Shown here piece by piece: positions 20,705 to 31,400 of a stretch of DNA of 64,000 bases (positions within the stretch are counted from its first letter, which is position 1; each line of letters begins with the position of its first letter). The notes below the pieces were generated by a model that did no database searches, was not told the origin of the DNA, and saw only the letters and a program-made list of their open reading frames with translations. A program made the position numbers and the translations under genes. The stretch is from Antedon mediterranea (lineage: Eukaryota; Echinodermata; Crinoidea; Comatulida; Antedonidae), in the NCBI RefSeq assembly GCF_964355755.1, contig NC_092673.1, positions 32,931,648-32,995,647 on the forward strand. Reading direction: 5' to 3'.

Positions 20705-22026
20705 CAGGGGCGCAGCCAGCAAAGAATTAAAGGGGGGGTCAACCAATATGTGAGTATTTTGCGAGCGAAGCGAGCAACCATGGGCTGGGGGCCAGGGGGC
20801 CGCCAAGGGCCCCCGGTTGGGGTCCAGGGGGCGAAGCCCCCTGGAAGCTTTGGCGGTCTAGGGCAATCTAGATCATTTGAATCGGTTTACGCACACACAA
20901 ATATGACAATGTTAACACTAATAAACTGAAACAAAGAAAACAAAAAACAACTCTCATTTTCATTACAGAACATTTTTATATTCCAGGCTGCCACAGACAA
21001 ACACTTTTTTCCTTGCTTGTTTGTTGATTTGTGTAGAGAGGCTGTAAACTCAGGAGGAATTATTTGAATTCCTCCCTTTTCACCAATACAAAAGTTGCAT
21101 GAAATGAACGTAGAGATGCAAAAGTTTGAAAAAAGAAATTAGAATGATAGCATGGAGGGAGTGATATTATTAAATGAGAACCGTAATGTTAGAGTTCATA
21201 CACTATGCAAGTCCAAGAAGCTATCTTGGCTCCGTGTGTATGTGAGACGCTTATCATACCCAGTACATACAATATTTTGTTTGAAAATATACCTATTTTG
21301 TTCGAATGTATAGTATAGGTGATAGCTTATACATAATTGTAATAACTAACTTCTAAATTATTATCATACATTTTACGTTAGTTACTATAACGGCGCTCTT
21401 GACATCGCGTGATGCATCTTTAAACATAAGTTTGGAACATTCTTCTTGGCTTGGAGACAGAATTCGCGAATGACATTCTCTGTATTAATGTTCATGTTAA
21501 AGTGTATGTTCATGAGGCACAATCCCGAAAGCTGCTCATAAGACATGTGATTTCCCAAACAGGTTTTCGTTCTCCATAAAGTCGAAAAACTCCGCTCAGC
21601 TTAAGCAGACGTTACGGGCATAGGCCTGCGCGATTAGAAGAAGTGCACACACATTCGGGAACACATCTGGATCCGCTAATTTTACACAGTCGCTTCCATC
21701 ACTGAAGCTCGGAATGAAGATGTTCGTGTCTTGGCAGATCATCGTACCAAATTCAAGTTCCTTGAAGACTTCTTCAACATTACACTTCACGATAGACTCG
21801 GGTGCTACGCCAAATATTTTAAAGCATGGCCTGTTATCGGCAGAAAAACGGGTTTTTTAACTCGGTTTGTAATCAAGAAGTTGATTTGGTAATACTGCTC
21901 GGTAGTAATCTTCCACAGTATCTCCAGATGATTTGATCTGTATTGTTGTCTCATGTTTTTATTTATTTTTTCTAAAAAAAAGGGGGGGTCAGGACCCCCG
22001 TGACCCCCCCACTGGCTGCGCCCCTG
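20705..22026 (-). mobile_element. Decayed hAT-superfamily DNA transposon
   Basis: The ends are inverted: CAGGGGCGCAGCCAG at 20705 and CTGGCTGCGCCCCTG ending at 22026, a typical hAT TIR. Both ends are followed inward by G-run sequence (GGGGGGGTCA). A GC-rich subterminal block (20760-20850) includes a perfect 10-bp hairpin, TCCAGGGGGC/GCCCCCTGGA. CAGCG flanks both sides (20700-20704, 22027-22031), shorter than the 8-bp TSD expected for hAT. At 1322 bp it is internally deleted and keeps only the transposase C terminus. Confidence 0.85.
21385..21790 (-). pseudogene. hAT transposase, C-terminal dimerisation domain, broken
   Basis: The first segment ends in ADPDVFPNVCALLLIAQAYA. A frameshift near 21615 and one in-frame TAA follow, then AERSFSTLWRTKTCLGNHMS and EQLSGLCLMNIHFNMN, ending at TAG 21385-21387. 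The AERSFS...RTK...L..L.L..IH pattern is the conserved hAT_C dimerisation region. The catalytic domain and zinc finger are missing, so the product cannot act as a transposase. Confidence 0.85.
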
Positions 22027-23727
22027 CAGCGTCATATATGTATATTAATAATAATAAACCTCATCATAGATATAATCTCACCATTTATTTCTTACTCCTT
22101 TTATACATTTTATTTCCTGATAAAATGGTTAAAATACTGTATTCTTTTAATTTAGAGCTAGTTATTCTATAGTTACTCTATTTTTAGCTTTTACTGGAAG
22201 TTCCAGCTTGACAGCCATTGGTCCAAATATACCTTTTGTTTTACTCTTGAGAACACGCACGCACGCGCAGTAAAGAATAAGTTTATTTATAAAGCAAATA
22301 TTCAGCCATTGTGATCATGTATGTTACACGATTCTCAATCCTACTCAGTGTTTTTTTAAGTTTGATATTTTAGCCTTTGAATATACGACAAAATGTAATT
22401 ACCTAATTTTTGGAATACATTTTAATTTGAATCGCATTCATTATCAGAAGTAATCAGTTGTGATTACTGTGAATACTGAGCTAAAAAACACTCATAAAAC
22501 TAACGTTTTATAAAGTTTTTATTTAGGTTAATGCTTTTTAAAAATTGTAACAACAGTAATGTGATGGTTTATAAAACTTCAACACAATCTTGAAATCAAT
22601 ATACTTTAATCAATACAGTACTGTAATTCGCGATATAATAATATCTTGAGTGAATCTAACAAGTATAACAATAAATGAAAATACGAACCTTATCATGTCT
22701 GTCAGAAATTACATCAACTACGAATGCGTTTCTACAAAGTCCGTCCAGTTTAAACGTTATCTCGATACTGGTTGTTCGTTGCTTCACACACCCAAACTTG
22801 TTAAAGTTGAATTTCAGTGATTGGTTAATACAGCAAAAAGTTATTTGCATAACTATACAAATGTACCCAGGTCAGAAAACATCATGGAGCCACATTTCTG
22901 ATGTCTTAAGAAAACCCAGTGACTATGCACTTAAAACATAGACAGGCGGCGTCGGTTGCCCAAACCAAATCGTTTTATCGTAAATAAACCCTTTAAGTAT
23001 TGGCCATTAAAAAAAAAACCTGTACTACATTCAACTATCCCGAAACCAGATTGTTTGAACAAGAGAAAATCTAACAATGGAATAGCAACAATACCGTATA
23101 GCAATGTGCAGCTATTTCTAAATAGTTAATACTACTAGATATGGGAATTGTTCTCAATCAATTCAATGAAGCTATCAACTAATTTTATCGACAACAGATA
23201 GTCCAGAAGTATTATGCTAATTTGCTATGGCATTTCACGTCTTCCTCACCGACGATAAATGTTATTTTTGAACGAGGTATACGCCCAAAACTATGTACCT
23301 ACCCGGTAACAAGCTTTCCCAGATTCATGTTTCCATGGCCTAAGACCTGGACTCGATACAGAATGATTGGATAGACGATAACAACGTTTAGTTTAATTTG
23401 TTTATATAGCTAGACCTATATGACAGTAACAGAAATTTGGCTGGATAAACCAGACCTCTTTTTTTACAAATTTATATTGTATGCTCAATTTACTGCAAAT
23501 CACATACGTTTTTATTCGAAATTGATCTTTTGTGTTATCGCATGAGAACACGCACGAGTAGTATGGAATAAACTTATTTATAAATCCAGCATATTTATTG
23601 TTACACCCACGTACATTCATTCATTGTTAAATTTAGTGCTAGACCCAAACAATTGTGATACTTACAATTAGTATTCTACGAGGTAAATGTAGGCTTATTT
23701 ACATTTTTTTCACATATCAATCACGTT
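22027..23727. other. No gene; one diverged short duplication
   Basis: AT-rich. A segment with GAGAACACGCACG followed by GTTTATTTATAAA or CTTATTTATAAA occurs at about 22248-22310 and again at 23540-23600. Nothing else is recognisable. Confidence 0.45.
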
Positions 23728-24080
23728 GTGTCGAAAGTTAATAGGATGATGGGCTTGTGGAGAAATTGTAGGTTCATGAGCGATGGTAGGGCACTTTTAT
23801 CTTTATACAAATCTATTATACGTCCTCACCTTGAAGATTGTTCAGTAATTTTATTAATTCAATTTCTCAATGTCAGGCCCGTCGAATTGACGCTGTGCAA
23901 CGGAAGTTGGTACGGTACGATTTTTGTCTTATAATTGTCCTGATTTTGTTTTTTTCCATTGAATCTGTTAGCAATCGTCGAAGGATGGCTGATATGGTTT
24001 TTCAACTTGTTTATGTGGCATTAATTGTGAGTGGTATCTCACTAATCTATGCTATCGCCATTTTAAGGCCTTCCATATAG
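23728..24080 (+). pseudogene. LINE RT C-terminal relic
   Basis: SDGRALLSLYKSIIRPHLED followed, in a shifted frame, by CQARRIDAVQRKLVRY and then VSNRRRMADMVFQL is the order seen after the RT core of CR1/Jockey-type LINEs. At least one frameshift separates the pieces. No RT catalytic motif is present. Confidence 0.75.
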
Positions 24081-24186
24081 GGGGGTTCTGGCGGGCCTAT
24101 GCAGAGGAGGATGTCAATGGGCATCTCATGGTGGTGAAATTAAGTGGTATTTTATCTGGTACAATTTTGTAAGCACATTTTGTGGT

Positions 24187-25122
24187 CCCCCGGGTGCGAT
24201 TTTTTTTTTCGTACATAAGTTGGGGACCCCTTAATGAAACGTCATAAAATAAACATGAATAATTCATCAGTTAAATTTTCTTGTTCCGTGTGCACCCAAG
24301 CGTATAGCAACACGAAGTGATTACACGACACAACTGCGATACGATTCTAGGCCTATCTCCGCTGTGGTTGCGGCGTGCGATTTCATAAAAGAATAGCGGC
24401 GTTTTGTGTGGATTGTCGAAATAATCAGCCTATAGTTTATGATAGTGTTTTTAATATAATGTATTACTAAAGAATTACGTGTTAAAATTATAGTTTCTAT
24501 TAGTACTATTAAGCCTAATTATTAGTCTCTAAAGCCCATGTCTATTCTAGTAGTCTGTGTGGGTGTGACGTGTGTGTTACTGTTAGGTATGACACAGTCC
24601 GAGTAATAAGTGATCAGCAAAATTAAACAATTACATTATACAAAAATACATTTTTTATTCTTGTGGTTCTAATCTTTCCATTCCATCTCATGTGTTCATA
24701 ATTCAACGCGGCATTTTTAAAGTTCCTTTGAGTACATGGGATGCATATTGTTTGATAATAAAATAGCAGAATTAAAAAATTACAGTACACAAATTATACA
24801 CATTCTTCTTGTGGGTCTAAGCTTTCTATGGCCTATGTCTAATTACTACTAGTTGAATGTCTTGCCTAGCTGTCGAATAGCCTCGACACATTTTGCATAT
24901 GTTGGTGTGTGTGTGAAGAAGAGTGCGCGAAGGTAATCACATGAATTGACCTAGAATCCTAGGCCTAGAAAGAATCGTATCGCAGTTGTAATCACTTGTT
25001 GCTATACGGTTGGGTACACACGGAACCAAAAATTTAACTGATGAATTATTCATGTTTATTTTGTGACGTTACATGAGGGGGTCCCCAACTTATGTACGAA
25101 AAAAAAAATCGCCCCCCGGGTG
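24187..25122. mobile_element. Long-TIR element (MITE-like), about 936 bp
   Basis: The left arm begins CCCCCGGGTGCGAT, T-run, CGTACATAAGTTGGGGACCCC, and its imperfect complement ends at about 25122. The arms match with few changes for about 170-185 bases (TAAACATGAATAATTCATCA, TAGCAACA, GTGATTAC, GCGATACGATTCT). The interior has no ORF. Flanking duplications are not obvious. Confidence 0.8.
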
Positions 25123-25317
25123 TATACGCAGACTCACATTTTCTTTGACTTCAGGTGACCTCTTACAAACTTACATAGTCAGATATAGTAATCTAACCAA
25201 ATGTATCTGGGCTGCCATCTAACAGGATATTCGCCGTCCTCCCCCAACCGTCCTGTTTCGTAAAGTACCTACTTTATAGCAACAACGGTGATTTGTCGCT
25301 GCACACATGCAATCTTT

Positions 25318-25397
25318 TTAGTCGCGTGGAAGCGACTCTATAGTTCACTATGTCGGTCGGTCGGTCTGTCGGTCTGTCGGTCTGTCTGTCGGTCCGG
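25318..25397 (+). repeat. Hairpin plus GTCG/GTCT repeat, copy 1
   Basis: TTTTTAGTCGCGTGGAAGCGACT contains a 6-bp stem (AGTCGC/GCGACT). It is followed by CTATAGTTCACTATGTCGG and then tandem GGTC/TGTC tetranucleotides. Copies 2 and 3 share the same order and strand. Confidence 0.8.
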
Positions 25398-26091
25398 TAT
25401 CACTATGCGTTTTATCGCTTTCTGACCTTATCTTGATATCATTTTAATCTAGCTAAGTCAATTTTTCACAGTATATTCCTTATGGCCAGGAATCGATGTG
25501 GTTATGTTTTCACGGTGCGCAATAAAAAAATACGCGGTCTACGCACGATTTAACGAAATCACGTTTGTAATCATATCTTCACAACCATGAATCACAATTA
25601 AATAAAATTTGGTACTCATAAATTTCAGGGCATAAATCATCATATGGCAATACAATTACGTGCGTAGCACATGTAACGCATGCGTACGCGCGCTTAAAAT
25701 TTTCAAAATTTATTTTTGATGAAATAAGAGTACGTTTCAGGTAATTTTATTACAAAATTGCCATGAGTCACAAAGCCACAAAGTTACGCGCGCACACGCA
25801 TTTAAAATTTTAAAATGCACAAAATTCATTTTAATCAACTTTCTACGCGTTTCTTGTCATTTTGAGCATGTAAAAAATTCCCATACGCCCGCAAATTTTT
25901 ACGCGCGTGGTGCGCACGTAGCGTTAAATACATATTTTTTTCGCGTGATTTATGTTTTTGCAGCATTTTCTAATAATTTTACCATCTTTTAAACAATTTC
26001 GACTTAAAATTACGTCATACGAGCACGTCGAATTGGATAATTTGCGCACGTTTTTGATGAAAAAGTTAAAAAATTCGTCAAAATTATGCCT
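25398..26091 (+). other. CpG-containing AT-rich spacer between hairpin repeats
   Basis: No ORF of note. The stretch has repeated ACGCGCG and GCGCACG words in an AT-rich background, unlike its surroundings. It may be the body of the repeat element headed by the hairpin. Confidence 0.45.
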
Positions 26092-26157
26092 TTTTAGTCG
26101 CGTGGACGCGACTATAGTTCACTATGTCGGTCGGTCTGTCTGTCGGTCTGTCTGTCA
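26092..26157 (+). repeat. Hairpin plus GTCG/GTCT repeat, copy 2
   Basis: AGTCGCGTGGACGCGACT gives a 7-bp stem (AGTCGCG/CGCGACT). Then come CTATAGTTCACTATGTCGG-like sequence and a GGTC/TGTC array. Confidence 0.8.
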
Positions 26158-26789
26158 AGGCTGTTGGCCTTGTTTTTACTATCCGTACTTCGCGAATAAC
26201 CCAAGGATAATTTTCTTAAACCAACAAAAGTTCCTCATATTTTGTGGCGTTCCGCTAAAACTTGGAAATAGAACATTTCGTAATGTGGTCACGTCAACAT
26301 ATAATTTTTATGGCGTCAGATTGCACAGCGATACTTGCGCGACATTTTATGAAAGATTGAACATAAATTCAAAAGTAATATGGATATTTTGCAATGAAAC
26401 TTGATAAAGGTATACTTCTTATCAAGGTCATGTGTAAATGGCGTGCACCACAATAAGTTCTAAAGTTCCATAACATCCTAAAATGTGCTCATTTTAGGAT
26501 ATGTTTGATCAAATCATTGGTATTTCCTCCATCTTGATGGTTTTGACTCAATAAACATATCTTTAATATTATGGTGACGATTTTTACACTAATTCAGTAC
26601 TTGTATTGTTATACACTTGATACAGGTGAGTATGACGTATATTATTATTACGAAATAAAATAAATATGGAAGAAATTTGATTTAGACGTTCAAGAATGTT
26701 AGTGGTTGAAATCGGTGGTGTTAATGTAATCATTATTTCGTCATCGTCGGGTCACGCGTATATTAATTATGTTTATGGAATAATACATT

Positions 26790-26855
26790 TTTAGTCGCAT
26801 GCAACGCGACTCTAGAGCTCACTATGTTGGTCGGTCGGTCTGTCGGTCGGTAAAC
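26790..26855 (+). repeat. Hairpin plus GTCG/GTCT repeat, copy 3
   Basis: AGTCGCATGCAACGCGACT keeps the 6-bp stem, followed by CTAGAGCTCACTATGTTGG and a shorter GGTC array. It is the most diverged of the three. Confidence 0.75.
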
Positions 26856-26989
26856 ACTAACCTCAGCACGCGACTGCAGCCATGTATATGGCCTTGTTTA
26901 TTCATAATTTTTCAGTCGGCATTGCTGTCTTTACCGCTGTTACTTTGTGTGTTTAGTCTTGAAACATGTGAGCCGACTACTTACTAATT

Positions 26990-28433
26990 TCATAACAAAT
27001 AATACAACATCGAACGTTATTCTAATTATAAAAGCACAATTTTTGTTTGCAAAGCCAAACAATTATTTTAGTCCATACAATTATTCATTAATATAATTTT
27101 TGAAATAGGCCTACTATAACTATATTAATTTCGGACATGAATGCCTTTCTTTCTCATTTTAAAAACACTACAAGCAGAAATATGTAAAAGTATCATTTTG
27201 AAATCAAAGGAAACATAATGTTACGGTATACATTAAAGAAAGCAATTAATGAGTAATTTACTGGTACCTAAGATGACACAGTAAGACAATTATTTAATAC
27301 AGCAATCAGGCCAAATCGTACTAAGTACAGTGTAAGAAACAAATAGGCTATTCCAAAGTAGAATATTATTACTAATACATTACGATATATAGTTTTGAAT
27401 AATTTTTCTCTTATACTTAAAAACCGCATTATTAAAAAGACTAGGCCTACAACGTTACACATCCAAACTATTTAATTATTACTATTATCCATTACTCCAC
27501 AATTATTATTTTTCTCATTTCTGTAATTCATTTTCATTTATCTTTTTATTTCGGAATATCATGGTGACATAATATAAAATCCATAGCAAAAGAGAGAAAA
27601 AAAAATCTTAATCTAACAGCTCATAGAACAAAAACAAAGATATGTAAATAAATAAAGTCAATGCAACAAAGCATTCCATTGTATGTGCATTATTGACACA
27701 TTAAAATTATTTTGATTGATTATTTTCTAAAATGGAAAGTACAGTAAGTGAATTTAAGTTAAATTAATCATTCAAATTAAGGATAGGAAAACAATATCTT
27801 AATGATAAGCGATATTATACAAACATTGTCACACCATTCACTTGATACATTTTAAGTGAATGACAGAATTATAAGACAAGAATGATAACATCAAACACGA
27901 TTATATTAATGAAAAAGTATAAACAAATGGTATTCAATTAATTCACGACAATTTAATAATCTAAATAAAGCGAGTGAGTATATTATACACTGTACGAGTG
28001 GATAAAAGAAAGTGAATATAGGTCTAATACGTGAGTGGATATAAAGCAAATGAATAGTATAATATTTCTAATAAAGCAATTCTAATTTTAAAATTACGAT
28101 GCTCCAGAAATCACGAGATAATAACAATATGTATTTCCCGGCCAATTAGAAACAAAAATCTTCTTGGATCATCAACAGTTTTTTAAATTATGAGAGTCAA
28201 TTGATCCTACAGTAACATTGTAGCAATTGTTTATATAACACTTTTTAAAATTAGCATATCCTTAAAGAAAATGTATTATTCAGAAAATGTAAAACAGTAT
28301 TGAATACTAGTTGTATTACTGTCTATGTCACAGCAATCTTAAATGTCAGTGCTTCGGGCCACGGTAAACATTATAAACGAAAATTGAAAGGTTGGTACAG
28401 CCATATAAACCAAATCATTTTTATGTAGCTTAT
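26990..28433. other. AT-rich 3' flank of the GTPase gene; duplicated elsewhere
   Basis: No ORF with a domain. A segment at about 26995-27070 (GAACGTTATTCTAATTATAAAAG) and one at about 27945-28060 (ACGAGTGGATA, GTGAGTGGATAT) recur in the same order and spacing at about 62200 and 63150-63240. No clear poly(A) signal for the gene was found. Confidence 0.45.
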
Positions 28434-31400
28434 TTAAATGTCGTACAGCTTTTTCATATCTTCTTTAGCTTCTTCTAATGTAATATTCTTCCATCCTTCC
28501 GGAATATCAGTCAACTTTGTACCGTAGAACTTAGCTAGTTCAGTATTATATGTTGCCAAAAACCATTTCCAGAACTTCTCCGACTCGTCTGCCAGAGGTT
28601 CAATTTTCCATGATGCGCATCTGGTATTCACACTCTTATAATTTCTAAAATTAATGTATTCATTATTCGTAATTTTACTCTTAAAGCTATAGTTACACAT
28701 TACTGCAGTTGTGCACATATCTGTAAGAAGTTTTTCAGTATGCGCCCATCTACCTCCAGTAACTCCCATTGGTATGTGACAATCTGTACGATGATGATCA
28801 TGTTTCCCATTAAGATCGCATAGAGCATGACAAAACGGACACACTTCCTGGCAATTTAGCAGATCAGCTAAAAACAACTGACAGCAGGATTTGATAATTT
28901 CACTGAAAATGCTACTATCAAAAGCTTTAATAACAGTGTCTTCGATGCCTTTTAGTTCAACCATCAATGTGTCGATGAGCTCGTGCAATTTCAAGTCCCT
29001 TTCTTCATCAAACAACCTAATGTCTGTTTTGAGACCTAACTCTTCATCAGTATGTTCCAGTAAGGCTGGCCACCACAATTTCATTGTTGTCATAGCAGTA
29101 TCTCCTTCTTTGTCCTTCTTACTTACTACCTTACTTTCTGTACGTAAGGTAGTGATATCTTGCTTTAATCCAGTTACTATTTCTGAAACTTTATCCCTGT
29201 ATTTTTGTTCTAGTAAAGAAATACCAGTTTCATCATTCTTTTGTAAACACATATTATGTATCTTTGTAAAGCTAAATTTGGTGATACACAAAATTGGCTG
29301 AAATAAACATGGCAAAAGTGATTGGAAGCCCATGTCGGCTTTTTCAATCAACATCATTGCATGGAGAGACCTCTTACTAGAAAACCCTTTAGCCGTACTG
29401 TGTCTTAGATGGTCGATTACTTCAAATTTACATTTAGCTGGAAGAGATGTTTTAATAGAATATGTAAGCTCTCGTGATATAGCTGACGCAACTTTAACAA
29501 CTATTTGGAGATCCTTACATTCTTCTTTAAACATGTGCCATAGTCTTTCCTTTTGAGACTCCATGTATAGTCTCGGGTCATTTTCGCGTTTGTGTTGCTC
29601 CTGCATATCTTCCAAGCTGGGTATAAGTACAGCATAGAAATTGCACACGGCTAGTGGAATAATACTGTTTTTGTTAATGGTAACTTTTTCATCTATCTTC
29701 ATGTTTTCCAATCCACTTGATAGCTTACTAAACAGTTCAAATCCAAGTTGTTTATTGTATTTTGTTCCACTCTGTCTATGATTTGAGATTACCGTTTTAA
29801 GATCTTCTAAAATCTGTTGTCTAGCGTAATTAGCTTTATATGCATACGCTTTCTTGCCCTTGAAACGGAACACTAGTTTCACATTTTCGAACCATGAAAA
29901 ATCCAGATCGTTTTCTTGTACTTCCGTTCGGGAAAGGTCAGATTGCCATACGCGCTTTACTTCTAATTTATGGTTTTCTATTTGATAGTCTTCAGTGATT
30001 ATTTGAAAAGACGTTCTTATATCTTCATAATCATCACCAATTGGTACTTTTGTAACCCACTCATTCCAGTTTTTAGCAAACTCACTTTCAAGTTGTTCAT
30101 CAGGCAGTTTTAGGTGTCGATACTCATCGGCAAGGGTTTTAGCTTTTTCATAGATTTCTTGTTCGTACGTTTTAATATTGGCCTCGATTTTAGCTCTTCC
30201 AGTTGTTTTAATTACAATAGATTTAAATGTACCCCTCATGTCTTTTTTGATTTCACTACAAACATCTGAAAGTTGTATTTCCACCTTTTTTTTCCATTGA
30301 ATTGCTTTTTTGTTTTCTTTAAAATAAGTCTCCATGCTTGATTGAACATCACTGATGTCTTTCTCTAACTTCTGTAAGTAATCGCCAAGACATTTTTCTC
30401 CCTTTTCATTTACATTTTCAACTGAAAACTCCTTACATTTAATTTGAAGGCTTTCGCTGTATTTCAGTGCATTTCTTCTTAATGTACGGGCATGCTTCAC
30501 ATGTTCTGCATTCAACGCATTAAAAGCTTGGATGTCGAGAGAATTTCTAAAGCTGAATACAAAATCTTGACATAATATTGCTTTCCAAAGATCAGACAGC
30601 AATGTTATGAAATTAGGTATACTTTTTGGTTCTGAATTTTTCATGATTTCCACGATTTGTTTCTTTACTTGAAGAATGCATTTGCTGTAACCGGGATTTG
30701 GAGGCGCCATCGGTGGATCTCCTTGCCAAAGGCTGGAAATGTACATAATGTGCTTGTGTTCTTGAAAGGTAATGACATCAGAAAACGATTTATATCTTTC
30801 ACTGCAATTCTCGGCATGAGCTGCAATTTCAGTAATCTTATCCAACATTTCTCGCATACTTCTTTTTTGTGTCGTATTCAATTCAGATGCTGTGACATCA
30901 GTGACGTTTTGGTGTACAAATAAACAGCTAGGTTTAATATTAACATTACCCATTTTCATAAAAGCATGTACAGCAATTTGAAGTGTGTCTTGCATGTCAG
31001 TTGGGTTTTCTCCCATAATATTTATTATGGTAAGATCACCTAAGCCAATCACAAGCGTGGCCAGTTCGTTGTCACGGTTGTTGGTATGTTCAATGCTAGC
31101 AGATTCAGGAGATCGCAACCCCTCAGTGTCAACCACCAGAATGTAATCACACTTTGCCTTTAAATCTGTATCTAAAGGTACAAGCTGGGCAAATATGCCT
31201 TTAGTACATCTACCAGCACTAACAGCAAATTGTAAACCAAACATAGCATTTAACATAGTTGATTTCCCGCTACTCTGAATGCCTAATACAGATAACACAA
31301 ACATCTTTTTATCTTTGCCAATTTGACACTTCAGAGATTCGAACACGGCCTCAACCCAAGTGAGAGGCACGTGGCTGGCATCACCATCCATTAACTCAAT

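Noticed and set aside
25318-26855. CRISPR-like array from regularly repeated hairpins
   Set aside because: Only three units, spaced by 0.6-0.8 kb, in an intron-bearing eukaryotic genome; the short tetranucleotide arrays are microsatellites.
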